From Yponomeuta sedellus (taxonomy: Eukaryota > Arthropoda > Insecta > Lepidoptera > Yponomeutidae), in NCBI GenBank assembly GCA_934045075.1, contig OW203727.1, forward strand, positions 21,170,811-21,234,810: DNA of 64,000 bases. Direction: 5' to 3'. The number at the start of each line of letters is the position of its first letter. Position 1 is the stretch's first letter. The position numbers and the translations under genes were made by a program. The notes beneath the pieces were generated by a model. The model saw only the letters and a list, made by a program, of their open reading frames with translations, searched no databases and was not told the origin of the DNA. This document shows positions 19,668 through 29,996 of this stretch, piece by piece.

Positions 19668-20070
19668 GCGTCCAGGGGCATCTTCACTTACACTAGATAG
19701 GTGAAGGGACCACTCATATGCTGCAGTGTAGGCTTCACCAATCCAGACTTGGCCCCCGTGGTGGAGTATGGCCTATACCTTCCTCAGGGAAGAGACCCGT
19801 GCTCCTCGGTGGGGACATAATGGGTTGATAATGATGAGGCTTGCCCAGCACCTATACCATCCTGACAGCTTAGTCGGCCCAGCCCACAGGAAAGACTAGT
19901 CAATCCGTGCGGAGCTGCGGGATTCCTCACGGTGTTTTCCTTTACAGTTAGCGTGTGGTATTACGACTAAAAATTAAACAAAGTCATTGGTACATGCCCG
20001 CACTGGGGATCGAACCTAGGTCTCTCGCTTACGAGTCCATTGTTCTACCCACTGAGCTGCCACCGTTCGA
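19668..20070 (-). mobile_element. tSINE-4, most complete copy, with nested 5S-SINE tail
   Basis: The minus strand begins with a tRNA-like head (GGTGGCAGCTCAGTGGGTAG, box B GGTTCGATCCCC), then GCATGTACCAATGACTTTG, the GGAAAACACCGTGAGGAATC block, the GCACGGATTGACTAGTC block and the ACCCATC/TAGTG end. This copy shows that the family is tRNA-headed. It is interrupted at 19736-19836. Confidence 0.85.
19736..19836 (+). mobile_element. 5S-SINE tail (type B-like) nested in tSINE-4
   Basis: CACCAATCCAGACTTGGCCC ... CTTCCTCAGGGAAGAGACCC ... GGGGACATAATGGGTTGAT plus (AATGATG). A six-base repeat AGGCTT (19730-19735 and 19837-19842) flanks it. Only the 3' end of the SINE was inserted. Confidence 0.8.
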
Positions 20071-21329
20071 AAAAAATAATCCTTTGCATATTGTATTGTG
20101 TAACTAAGTATAGTGTAACTAAGAGGCTGATATCAATACATCGCAAACAGTACGGTGTTCTTTCTGACACCTCGACTTGAATAAGACATTTCACTCCACG
20201 AGCCCAACACGTAGAGAAAAACACCTTTCAGTATCTTTCGGTAATTGAGCCTTCAGCCGTGGGCCTGCAAGTAATGGGCAAATTAATGAGACTCGTTATC
20301 TTAAGACTCCGTTGCCGCCAGGGCCGGATTTCAACTAATACTAATGCTGTGGGATCGGTTCCTACTATGGGGCGCCGGAATATGATTTTAAGACATATGT
20401 CTTTAGTAGTCTTCGTTTTTAGGCTTTTGTTGTTCTTGTATGATTCGTATAGCACAAGGTATTTGGAACAAAGGCAAATGATTGTGAAATGTGTAAGAAA
20501 TAAATTCTCAAGTATCAACGGGAGTACGGGGTCTCAAACGGCTTTAGATAAACGCACAACAGTTTTTGTTTTAAACTATATTAATATAGCCCATGCTTGT
20601 TATTGTGCCGCATAGAATGTGAAATAATTCTCATTTTTCTTAAAATAAAATTACGCCACTCGAGATACGAGGTAATGCAATATTCTTCTTAATTTTTTCC
20701 GTTATTTCGTACATCATACACTTACCATTCGCTATACCCGCGTTCCATAAAATGATTATTGTGGAAATTCTACAATACACTGAACCCTTTAATAAGAGTA
20801 CAAAGGGGAACATAATGTTTAAAACATTATGTTCCAGTCAACCTTGTTTCTCTCATTGTTTCATCATGGTTTCCTATGAGAATTCAAAGTACAGTGCGTA
20901 GGCGATTTGAAAAAAAAAAATAGTCCTTCACGTTGATCTGTGGATTAATCGGCAATAAATTATATAAATTATTATTATCATAGCAAACCATGAGTAGTTC
21001 TATGAAATGGGTCAAGCAGATTGAATTGCGCATTTTGCTTTCAATAGCGAAATGCACAATTTTGAAGAAGGCCCTCTTTTAGACAATCACTCGGTCCGTC
21101 CCTGTCAAAGTTCACGTTAAATACCATCCCTTGCTATCTCGGAATCCCAGTGCGTCTACCGCTGGTGTTACGTGGTGGTCGATAAGGGCCCCTTAATGTG
21201 TACGTAACGTCTCGTTTGTAGAAAGCCGGAGGTTCGTTAATAGTTTTGTTAATAAAAGAGGTGTGAATGTTATGTCATTCGGTTACTATGCAGGTAACAT
21301 TATATATGACTTGTAGACGTGAAATGACT
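20071..21329. other. No supported gene
   Basis: Open frames at 20228-20518 (-) and 20259-20615 (+) overlap antisense to each other and have no recognisable domain. No repeat family assigned. Confidence 0.4.
20807..20835. repeat. Short perfect hairpin
   Basis: GGAACATAATGTTT and AAACATTATGTTCC are exact reverse complements around a single A. Confidence 0.7.
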
Positions 21330-21740
21330 TATGACTTTCTTATGAAAGCAGTTGAAAGAGCACTAATTATCTCTATCATAACTTTGAGCTATAATAATAT
21401 AATATTGGCCTTTTTTTTGCATCTACTTGATCAGACGATTTATACAGCGTCCAGTGGCATGACCTGTATATTTATTTATTATTTAGGTACTGTGTATTTT
21501 ATTTATTTGTATTTACAGGTGTTTAACCTACATAGTGTATTATTTCTGCTTAGGTTATTGTTAAGGGTTTTTGCAGTCTATGTAGTTTATTTTGTACATG
21601 TATGTACTCGTAGACCCATTTTTTACTGCCGCTGCTCCGACTCTTCAAAGATCGCTGGAAGAAATCTCTTACAGAGATAGGCTCGTCTTTGTACATGTTA
21701 TTTCTTATGTGATGTCGTATTTAATGTTTCGTGTACAATG
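21330..21740 (+). mobile_element. LINE-M 3' region with tSINE-4 scrap inside
   Basis: GAAAGAGCACTAATTATCTC near 21355 matches 27080, and the end AGATCGCTGGAAGAAATCTC ... GCTCGTCTTTGTACATG is the LINE-M tail. 21410-21470 (GCATCTACTTGATCAGACGA, CAGCGTCCAGTGGCATG) is a minus-strand tSINE-4 end. Confidence 0.65.
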
Positions 21741-21745
21741 AAGCA

Positions 21746-22078
21746 TAGCAATAACTTTCAGTTCGGAAGTGGGGGGTCACTTGCTAAGACCGCATGCAAC
21801 CGAAATATGTCGCCTCGGTTAGGGTTGTAACTCTGTAAATATTCGTCGTGTGCAATTAATTTATGTATCGATGCGAAGAAATATTTAGCCATTACCAGGA
21901 TTTCTTTCTACTGTGCCAGTAGATGGCGCCAGTGCCGCATAATATACTGCGCAGTTTGAGCTAAAATTTAACGTTTTCTTATAGACGTTTCACGTTACCA
22001 ACGTCAGTGTAACCCGACTTAGCCCATCGTTTTTTATTGTTTTTACAGCTAACTGTTGAAGTTAGCTGTGTAAGTAAA
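21746..22078. other. Unassigned; small hairpin
   Basis: ACAGCTAAC (22045-22053) and GTTAGCTGT (22061-22069) form a hairpin next to the family T element. Nothing else supported. Confidence 0.45.
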
Positions 22079-22264
22079 GTCAGTTAGCTTTTAGAATATA
22101 CCTCGGGCGCTAGAGTAGGCTTCGGTTTTTGCCGAAAACACACGAGTGGAATACTACTTCTAGCTCTGTATAAGTGTCATATTTGTTCCGATATTTCTAT
22201 TACACAAATATATCCGATTCTATCCGATAGTAGCCGAGGTGTATTCTAAAAGCTAACAGACTGT
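22079..22264. mobile_element. Family T MITE
   Basis: Terminal inverted repeats: left GTCAGTTAGCTTTTAGAATA, right TATTCTAAAAGCTAACAGAC, extending into CCTCGG/CCGAGG. The interior TAGAGTAGGCTTCGG and ACACGAGTGGAATACTAC match the copies at 51085-51535. No coding capacity. Confidence 0.75.
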
Positions 22265-22332
22265 AAAAATTGAAGAAGACTACCGATGACGCTGCTGCAA
22301 CTTGTGAAGAATTAGTGAAGAAACTTTAGTGT

Positions 22333-22480
22333 CCTGAGACGTTTGGTGGAGTGGAGTTTTTTCTTCCGCTGCCTTTTTCTCCACTACACTATGACCCGAA
22401 GGCAGCGACTTACATTTTACATTGTACAATGACTTTCAGCAAACAGAATGTATTTTTTAACGATGACATTTTTTTTATTT
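22333..22480 (+). repeat. Family Q repeat
   Basis: CCGCTGCCTTTTTCTCCACT then ACACTATGACCCGAAGGCAGCG, i.e. a stem-loop CGCTGCCTT/AAGGCAGCG, followed by TCAGCAAACAGAATGTA. The same at 30944-31090; a scrap at 57688. Element class unknown. Confidence 0.55.
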
Positions 22481-22514
22481 TGTATCTGATTATTACGGTT
22501 GATTTTCTGTTAGT

Positions 22515-22634
22515 ACACCAGCGTGGGGATTATGGGCATTACCCCCTATGATAGCACAACGTGGCGCTTTTTAGGGGAGGGCTATGTCCAGCAGTGGACT
22601 AGTATAGCGTGACGACGACGACGACGACGACACC
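22515..22634 (+). mobile_element. RTE-SINE, 5'-truncated
   Basis: AGCGTGGGGATTATGGGCAT ... GTCCAGCAGTGGACTAGTAT, (GAC)n tail. A weak 5-bp TSD ACACC is possible. Confidence 0.82.
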
Positions 22635-22684
22635 GCAAGTTGGTTTCTTATGCGAGTGTTATGACAGAAGTCCCTATTTTCCAG

Positions 22685-22800
22685 TGCATCCATTGTTGGT
22701 AACGGTGGGCACGCGTGATAACTAAGCCCAGACTCTCTTTGATTCTCTCAGAGAGAGAGTGGGTCTGTGCCCCGCAGTAGGACGTATAAAGGCTTTATTA
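22685..22800 (+). mobile_element. Family S LINE-type tail
   Basis: GTGGGCACGCGTGATAACTA, a CTCTCAGAGAGAGAG hairpin, then GTGCCCCGCAGTAGGACGTA. Related pieces at 28062, 45285 and 59985. Confidence 0.5.
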
Positions 22801-23495
22801 AATTGTCAAATGCTGACCTAATACATCGTTTTTCGTTGTTGTTTCCGTTATTCAAAGTTTAGCGTTATTTAAATAATACGTTTTATTTTATCACGGCTTT
22901 TGTTTTCATTTCGCAACTGTAATTTTAGGTTTACAGTTTTCCATTTTATTAGCAGAGCTTAGTCATATAAAGAGTTATTACCTAATAAAGTAACGTCCAT
23001 TTTATGACTGTGGATCAGTTAAACTATATAATAGGCTATCGCTTAGGTTTGTTAAAATTGGGTCTTTGCCTGAATCGACGACAGCAGTACGATGAATATA
23101 AAGCACATTATACAGGGCGATTTTTAAAATGAGGTGTATCTGCAACACTTCTAGTATTTTTTAAAAACCTTTTAATTTTGTATTGAGCTATGTTAATTTG
23201 TATAGTCTTTTTGGAAATTTATAACTTACTTAGGGACATGTATTATTTTATAAGCAGGGTTTTATCTAAAATACGCAATTCCCGTGATACTCCAATTACA
23301 GTTCGTTTTTGGCAATAATTAATGCTGCCAAAAATTTACTAAGATGCACAATTCATCGATTAAAAAATGCCAGACGGAGACTGAGGGATTGCGTTCCAAA
23401 ATTACGGTAAGAGAGAAGAAGGTAGTAAGATTTCATTTCCGCTCCCGTTAATGCATTTGTGACTTTCATGTGAAGCGCTCTGGAATATGCTACAT
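22801..23495. other. AT-rich, no recognisable feature
   Basis: No frame or repeat supported. Confidence 0.5.
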
Positions 23496-23812
23496 GAGTT
23501 AAGCAACAATAGGCGCTGTCAGGTGCAGGATGGGTGATCGTCCCGTGACTACCGCTAGTGGCACTTTTTCCGAGCGCTTCCGTGCTTTGCAAGGCACGCT
23601 AACCCGCTGGTGCCGGCTGTCATTTAATGGCAGTCGTTAAGCCATGTCAGAGGCCTTATGGGCGGCTTATTAACTTCTGTCAGTAAGGCCCGCCACTGTG
23701 TTACAATGCTCCACGAACACGCACTTCGTGCCCGTGTATGACCTAGCCTTCCTGCAAAGCAGTGCAATACTCGTGCCCCAGTAGTGGGGACATACAAGGG
23801 TTGATATCGATA
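23496..23812 (+). mobile_element. 5S-SINE type A, head diverged
   Basis: From GAGTTAAGCAACAATAGG through GGATGGGTGATCG to GGGGACATACAAGG and TTGATATCGAT. The ~45 bp upstream of the 5S-like segment do not match other copies. Confidence 0.85.
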
Positions 23813-24880
23813 CTACGCATTTTCAGACGTTATACATATCAAGCCATTATCCATAGACGTCGTTCATAACACAGGGTATCCTTGTTTGGGACCAGGGCAA
23901 GATTATGTGGTTCGGAAGTTATTTATTCGCAATGACCGATGTTATGAAAATAAATACCGGTAACTTTTAACAGGTATTATTTGATAACGAGAACGGTTCT
24001 ACCTAGTTTTACTGTTAAGCTCGAATAACGCACCTTCAAATTGAATCGGATTGTGTAACTATTCCATACATCAGGTATTACGTTTCCCTACAAATTACAG
24101 AACCGCCTACGTGGGCGGATGTATTCAACACAGTCTCTTTGTCCATCAAAGTCGACATCCGATATGAAAATACATTTTCTAAATGCACCTCCGATATCAA
24201 AGGCCCCCGCAGAATGCTTCGGCGCAGGCAAATGGCCTTATTTCCATAGCACAAAAGGCCAATTTCCTTTGAGCCGCCTGTGTGGTTATGTTGGCAGTAC
24301 CGATTTCAGGCTCGTCAGGTTGTCAGCGCTTCTATTTGCCGCGTATGGACAGATTGTACGGAACTCGTTGAGATGCGGAGATTGAACCTCTTTTGATTTT
24401 GGACAACCGAAGAACTGAATCACAAAATGTGTCATAGAAGTGAATGCACAGAAGAAATGAAAAAAAAAACTTTGTTGCTAATTTGTTAAATATTTACTTT
24501 TAGGCTAGTTTTGTTAATTGTGTTACATAATTATTGTCTATTTAGAACAATAGAGTGTACTATAGTTTACAATTCTTACTGTTCAACGAATTACTTAACA
24601 CTGTAATGTTGGGCAAATTAATAAAATAAAAAAAAAAACTATAAAGAGAAGGAAAAAATATTGTAACAAAAATTAAAAACCGCCTTCAAAAATTACACAC
24701 AGTGATACTCGGAAACAATGCGACTTCATTGAAGTCGACATCCATCTTAAGCACGTAGTTCAGATATGTTCAGCATGACATCGTCTTCAAGGAAGTCGGA
24801 TTTTTTTACGAGTATTTATTATTTGTCATTTTATACCGCTGTTCGTGTTTGATAAAATAATTTAATTGACCTATTTTTTA
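23813..24880. other. No supported gene
   Basis: An 88-codon frame at 24119-24385 (+) lies in somewhat GC-richer DNA but shows no domain, no signal peptide and no clear splice context. 23870-23905 is a scrap of the SINE also seen at 62790. 24660-24800 contains AAAAACCGCCTTCAAAAA, a common lepidopteran repeat phrase. Confidence 0.35.
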
Positions 24881-25101
24881 CACTATTTTTATTTTTAATG
24901 CACTAACCCGTGCTAAGGACAATTTTAAAAACCTATTTAGAGGCTAAAAATTCCACCCATGCCGGGATTTGAACCCGCGACCTCTGGCTATCCATGCCAG
25001 CGCTCTTTCCAACTGAGCTAATGGCTAATGGGCGACTCACCGGCACCAGTGAAATCTCGAACCACTTTACACTATTCTCTGTATTACGTACAGGCAGCGA
25101 C
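24881..25101 (-). mobile_element. tSINE-1 with partial body
   Basis: Reversed tail, tRNA head (GGGATTTGAACCCGCGACC) with a duplicated ATGGCTA in the head, body to TATTACGTACAGGCAGCGAC. Confidence 0.8.
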
Positions 25102-25132
25102 TAATACAGAGAATAGTGTAAAGAGGTCGGGA

Positions 25133-25200
<68 letters not shown>

Positions 25201-25208
25201 TCCCGACC
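25065..25208. repeat. Double palindrome: SINE foldback plus (TA)32 with GC-rich arms
   Basis: Arms 25065-25086 and 25102-25123 are exact 22-bp reverse complements made of tSINE-1 body. They are immediately followed by GGTCGGGATC (25125-25134), 32 TA dinucleotides (25135-25198) and GATCCCGACC (25199-25208), an 84-bp perfect palindrome. Reading frames across it (YIYIYI) are artefacts. Confidence 0.9.
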
Positions 25209-25478
25209 GTATTCGGCCACAGCGACTGGGATCTGACTATTGAGGGCGGCGACGTTCGTGTGCCCTCTGGTGACTGACATTATAATTAATGGCCGCAGGT
25301 GGTCGGGCCTTGAACTTATCTCGCTTAGCATCGAGCTCTGTTCTGCGTTTTAACTCAAAGTTTTTTTACATACTTATTTGGCTAACAAATAGGCTTATTG
25401 TTTTCTCAAACGAAAGGTAAGTTTGCGCATCCTGAGGGGTAGAGCATGCCTGTACCATTCTTACTTTAAATTCAGCAG

Positions 25479-25670
25479 AAATAAGGCCGCCAATTGTTCT
25501 GTACTATGTTATTCTTCTTCTTGAGGCTTTATTAGTCCACTGCTGGACAAAGCCCACCCCTATGAGGTAATTCCCACGCTGGGCATGCAGGTTAGGGATT
25601 TATCTTATTGTAGGTCTCATATGTAACTCCTGGTGCACAAATAAAAAAGAATATTCTATCTATCTGTTAT
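25479..25670 (+). mobile_element. LINE-M tail with reversed RTE-SINE inside
   Basis: AATAAGGCCGCCAATTGTTC ... AAAAAGAATATTCTATCTAT is the LINE-M tail. 25510-25600 (TTCTTCTTGAGGCTTTATTAG ... CACGCTGGGCATGCAGG) is a minus-strand RTE-SINE piece. Confidence 0.7.
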
Positions 25671-26213
25671 TTTAAATTACCTTAGATAACTTGTAATGAA
25701 TACGCTTTAGCAAATAAATATTTTAATTTCTAAGTATAATATGAGTAAAAAAAAAATTTAGGTGCACTTTTAGGTGGAGCCGGAAGCGGAACGACCCTAT
25801 CGAAGCCTCCACCGGAAGTGAATAACTGGTTGCACGTGACAACTTCCGGCGGCTGTCATACCGTGTGTTCGTTATGAAGGCTGTATTATACCGTGTCAGT
25901 AACTTGGTGGGCTTAAGACGGTAATTTTATATGGTAGGTCCTGCTATTTTATGACAGCGCCTGTCTTTGAAAGGCTCCATTAGCTACAAATGAAAAAGAA
26001 ACTAATGATACAAAATCGCGGAACATTTTTTTCTTTTTAATCAATGGCCAGCCAGCTTGTCTTGAACTGAAAGGGTATTTTTTGTGTTCATACGTCCGGA
26101 GGCTTAATCAACATTCGTTTGCAATGTACACCGAAACTTGGTCTCTTCTACAATAGACCACAGACCAAAAAGGACTCTGTGACGGGCGAAGAAGAATTTA
26201 TTGCCATGACAAC
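25671..26213. other. No supported gene
   Basis: 25770-25910 is GC-richer (GGAGCCGGAAGCGGAACGAC; CTTCCGGCGGCTGTC) but no frame or known repeat was recognised. Confidence 0.4.
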
Positions 26214-26452
26214 GATATCAACCCATTTATGTATGTTCCCACTGCTAGAGCACGGGTGACTTCCTGCATCGCAGGAAGCTTAGGCCATACTCCACCACGG
26301 GAGCCCAGTCCGGGTTGGTAAAGGATTGCAAGACTGTGGCGGGCCTTACAGTCAGAAGTTATCAAGCCGCCCATAAGGCCTCTGACATGGCTTAGCGACT
26401 ACCATTACATGACAGCCGGCACCAACGGCGTAACGTGCTTTGCAAAGCAAGG
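26214..26452 (-). mobile_element. 5S-SINE type A, lacks 5S-like head
   Basis: Minus-strand 3' two thirds: CGTTACGCCGTTGGTGCC ... GTGGTGGAGTATGGCC ... TTGATATC. Truncated before the promoter segment. Confidence 0.82.
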
Positions 26453-26489
26453 ACATGGCAAAAAGTGTAAAGTAAACTTAAAATTAAAT

Positions 26490-26628
26490 TAGATAGATAG
26501 ATAGAGAACACTTTTTTCTTTATTGCACAACCAGAAAAAAGAATACAACCATGATTTTTTTAATGTAAGTTGTGTTAAACATTTGGCGGTCTAATCGCTT
26601 AGAGCGCTCGTTTCTAGACAACCTTCGA
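26490..26628 (-). mobile_element. LINE-M 3' tail
   Basis: (ATAG)n then AGAACACTTTTTTCTTTATT ... CTAATCGCTTAGAGCGCTCG and TCTAGACAACC, reversed. Confidence 0.7.
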
Positions 26629-26982
26629 ATGGATTGGATTGCACGAAGAATATAGTCGGTAGGTGCATGAACATAAATAATAAAATCGAAAATATATTGA
26701 TACCAAGTAGCAAAAGATTAATGTAATGAAAGTACTTGTAATTACATTCTATATAAAATACATAATTACTTAAGTAATAATTTAAATAAATACCTACAAA
26801 ATAAATTACTTCTAACTTTGTCCAGACTAGACACCACAAATTATTTGTATTTCCCTGTTTTTCATTGACCTGGCAAGGAAAATCAGGGAATATTACCCTC
26901 AAAACGAGTACAGGTAAAATTTTATAACAGACAGATGTAAATTGACATAAAGTAGGTACCACTGACTTCACAAGTCCACAGC
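26629..26982. other. AT-rich, no recognisable feature
   Basis: Overlaps a 133-codon minus frame (26591-26992) that runs into the LINE-M tail; it shows no domain and is not called as a gene. Confidence 0.45.
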
Positions 26983-27034
26983 GTGGTAGCATAATATTAT
27001 ATTACTGAGAAGTAATATAATATTATGCTGCCAC
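26983..27034. repeat. Strong hairpin, 24-bp arms, 4-nt loop
   Basis: AGCATAATATTATATTACT (26988-27006) pairs exactly with 27011-27029 across GAGA. Pairing extends outward as GTGGT/GCCAC with one wobble. It lies where a minus and a plus LINE-M fragment meet. Confidence 0.8.
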
Positions 27035-27039
27035 AGAAG

Positions 27040-27345
27040 ATACGCGCAAGTCCCACTGTTGGTACCTTTAAGAAGAGGCTGAAAGAGCATTATCTATCTC
27101 TGTCATAACATTGAGCTATATGTTTGTGTATTTATTTTAGTTTGTGTACTCGTGGTTTATTTATTTCATTCATAGTTAGGTTATTCTAGTCTATTCAATA
27201 TTTATTTAGGTAATATATTTTATACACGTATAAAGACCCGCATTTTTCTGCTTCTTCGACTCTCTAAGGTTCGCTGGAAGAAATCTCTTTCAGAGATAAG
27301 CTCGCCTTTGTAAATGATTAAATGTTTCGTGTGCAGTAAAGTAAA
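27040..27345 (+). mobile_element. LINE-M 3' region
   Basis: CGCAAGTCCCACTGTTGGTA, GGCTGAAAGAGCATTATC, and the end GTTCGCTGGAAGAAATCTC ... GATAAGCTCGCCTTTGTA and CGTGTGCAGTAAAG. Confidence 0.7.
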
Positions 27346-27356
27346 ATATAATAATA

Positions 27357-27551
27357 TCTAATAATATAAAAATGAATCGCTGAATGTGTTGGTGAGCGCA
27401 GATCTCTAGAGCAGCTGAACCGAATACGCGAATTCTTTTTTTAGAATATTCCTTGAAGTACGAGAATGTTTCTTACGGAGAGAAAAATAAAAAATAAATA
27501 AACAAACAATCAAATAAAAATAAATAAATTAAGTTCGCTGGGTCATCTAGT
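27357..27551 (+). mobile_element. Hel-A, best copy (A|TC ... CTAGT|T)
   Basis: The start TCTAATAATATAAAAATG follows an A, and the end GGGTCATCTAGT is followed by T. Interior GGTGAGCGCAGATCTCTAGAG and CCTTGAAGTACGAGAATG. The termini fit the Helitron rule of insertion between A and T without duplication. Non-autonomous. Confidence 0.6.
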
Positions 27552-27839
27552 TAATAATAAAAAAGTGACGCTAAAAAAATAGATACTGTAAATTAGTATC
27601 ATCTAGCAAACGGTTCGTCTTCGAACTTCGAAAGTCATGCAGTTTGGTCACTGTGGAACAACCTAACATTCACGTGTAGACTGATTGCCAGTTTCGGTTG
27701 TTTGTTTCCCTCTCGTATACAGCAACGGCCGGATGGAATCACGGCCGGATTCCGTTTTTTAGTTGTCTGGCAAAGTTAACAACACCAAATCAGTATAACT
27801 GGGTCTATTAAAAAAAGGGATTGAATCCGCCCACAAAAT

Positions 27840-27986
27840 TCTTCTTCTTCCTTTTCAGGCTATATTAGTCCACTGCTGGACATAGCCCTCCCCTAATGAG
27901 CGCCATAGCGCAACGTTGTGCCATCATGGGGGGTAATGCCCGTAATCGCCACGCTGGGCATGCCGGTTGGGGATCGCAGTTTGGCT
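27840..27986 (-). mobile_element. RTE-SINE insertion, 8-bp TSD
   Basis: Reversed element from (TTC)n CAGGCTATATTAG to GGTTGGGGATCGCAGTTTGG. TSD CACAAAAT at 27832-27839 and 27987-27994. Confidence 0.88.
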
Positions 27987-28061
27987 CACAAAATACTGCC
28001 GCTGCACCATACTCATGACTTGGACTACAGCGTTTATTTAATAATTACGGTATTCATATTT

Positions 28062-28214
28062 TTTATGTGGCCTATAAACATCCCACAGCAGGGCACAGAC
28101 TTTCTCTCAGAGAGAGAGTATGGGCTTGGTTGCCACGCATGCCCGGTGGGCACGTAAGTACTAAGCGCTTGAAATTGCTACTTGAAGCGCTTGAAATTGC
28201 GATTTTCAAGCGCT
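28062..28214 (-). mobile_element. Family S tail plus small hairpin
   Basis: CACAGCAGGGCACAGACTTT, CTCTCAGAGAGAGAG, CCACGCATGCCCGGTGGGC reversed. Adjacent GCGCTTGAAA/TTTCAAGCGC (28188-28214) forms a stem-loop, and GCTTGAAATTGC is directly repeated. Confidence 0.5.
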
Positions 28215-28339
28215 GAGGCTTTTCAACACCGAGATACTCAGTCTTTTTCACGATGTTTTCCTTCAAAGTCGTTTATATGCGATATTTACACAAAGGGTTA
28301 CTTCTATAATTCACAATTGAAATAAATTCAGGACTCCTT

Positions 28340-28491
28340 ATACTATTTTTATTTTTAACGCACTAACCCGTGCTAAGGACAATTTTTAAAACCTATTTAG
28401 AGGTTAAAAATTCCACCCATGCCGGGATTCGAACCCGCGACCTCTGGCTAACCGTGCCATCGCTCTTTCCAACTGAGCTAATGGACGACTG
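28340..28491 (-). mobile_element. tSINE-1 monomer, 12-bp TSD
   Basis: The cleanest monomer: the minus strand starts at the tRNA head (AGTCGTCCATTAGCTCAGTT; box B GGTTCGAATCC) and ends in the A-rich tail GCGTTAAAAATAAAAATAG. TSD TCAGGACTCCTT at 28328-28339 and 28492-28503. This defines the ~150-bp unit as head plus tail only. Confidence 0.9.
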
Positions 28492-28503
28492 TCAGGACTC
28501 CTT

Positions 28504-28974
28504 GTCAAAAATTTCACTCCCAAAATCGTGCTAATGACATGCATTGCGCTGGGTGAGACCTACATGAAATCCTGCAAGCCGCACGTTGGGCGCCAGTGAA
28601 ACGTTGTATAACTTTTATAATAATAAATAAACTCTGGAACGACTTTAGGTGTGGTTTTATTTGTAGAATTGTAGTAAATTAACAGAAAACTGGATAAAAA
28701 AGGATAAACGGAGAAGCAGGTAAAAAGTCAGATCTGGTCAAAGCGTAAAGTAGTAGTGGTTAAAAATGAGGGAAATCGAAGAATGTGTGACGTACATAAT
28801 TTAAATATTTGAAAATGATAGATAGAAAAGAAATAAAAATGGTGTGAAGACGTTTGCACCGTTACACTATGAGGCTTTGAGGCACACACTAAGATGCTTT
28901 GCGGTTTGTGCAGCTCCACATCGGCACGCGATATCGTCTATAGGAAATTGTATTTAAAAAAACTCCTTTGGGAT
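28504..28974. other. No recognisable feature
   Basis: AT-rich; a 63-codon minus frame at 28728-28919 has no motif. Confidence 0.5.
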
Positions 28975-29098
28975 ATGCCGGCTAAGCTGTCAGGATGGTG
29001 TAGGTGGTGGGCAAGCCTACTCCATTTAAAAACAACGACTTACCCTCTTCAGAATCAGACTGCACCCTTTATTCATCTAGTGTGAGTAAAGGTACGGG
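28975..29098 (+). mobile_element. tSINE-4 fragment
   Basis: AGCTGTCAGGATGGTGTAGG, GGGCAAGCCTACTCCATT, then TTCATCTAGTGTGAGTAAAG. Confidence 0.75.
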
Positions 29099-29251
29099 CC
29101 ACTTTACGGCCAAAAAGTGATCTCTTTCCGTTGATATGAACGCTAAAGTTTGTAAAATAACCAACTACTTTATGACTTTTACTCAGATATATATTTAATG
29201 ATGTTAATGCTATATTAGGGTAATGTAAATATAGATAGAGATTAGATCGAT

Positions 29252-29520
29252 CGATATCGATATCAACCCTTGTATGTCCCCACTGCTGGGGCACGGGTCT
29301 CTTCCTGAATTGCAGGAAGGTTAGGCCATACTCCACCACGGGGGCCAAGTCCGGGTTGGTCAAGAATTGTACGACAGTGGCGCGCCTTACTGTCAGAAGT
29401 TAACAAGCAGCTCATAAGGCCTCTGCAATGGCTTAATGACTGCCATTACATGACAGCCGGCACCAACGGCTTAGCGTCCCTTACGAAGCAAGGAAACGCT
29501 CGGAAAAAATGCCACTAGCG
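29252..29520 (-). mobile_element. 5S-SINE type A, lacks 5S-like head
   Basis: Reversed 3' two thirds from the CGATATCGATATC end through GGGCACGGGTCTCTTCCTG to AAATGCCACTAGCG, stopping just before the promoter segment. Confidence 0.85.
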
Positions 29521-29639
29521 GATTAGATAATGTAAAGTAGACCAATAGAAAGGTAACTCTTTTTTGCACTCCAGTAATTATATAAAGGAATGTGCCATTT
29601 TACTTGAGAGCGTGAAGCGTGACTTTCATAACATTATTA

Positions 29640-29900
29640 TGAGCCGTGGCATTTCGAAATCATTATCATCTTCATCTCTTTCTTTCATCAACCAGTCCGT
29701 CAATGTCCACTGCTGGACGAGGATCTCTTCATGCCCCAGTCACTTCTGCTTTGCGATATTGTCCTCGAAGTCTTTCAGGCTCGCTCTATAATTTTTATTC
29801 TCTATTCTCGCTCTGTAACGTAAGCAATTTGGATCATCATAATCAGGCGGTGTCAGGCCACTGTTGGACATAGGCCTCTCCCAATAATTTGCATAATTTG
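29640..29900 (-). mobile_element. RTE-like LINE tail fragments
   Basis: Two reversed scraps: GTCCACTGCTGGACGAGGAT near 29705 and CCACTGTTGGACATAGGCCT near 29860, each preceded by (ATC)-rich DNA. Different from the main RTE family. Confidence 0.45.
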
Positions 29901-29996
29901 CTTTTAAATGTATGCCATGGGTCGTGAAAGACATCAGAAGCGCTCTCAAGATTAGAAATATCGTAATCAAGATTGCATATTTCGAAGACCTCGGTG

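Noticed and set aside
24119..24385. 88-codon frame as a small host gene
   Set aside because: No recognisable domain or signal peptide, and length is within chance for this composition.
25028..25331. Frames with long YIYIYI runs
   Set aside because: Produced entirely by the (TA)n tract.
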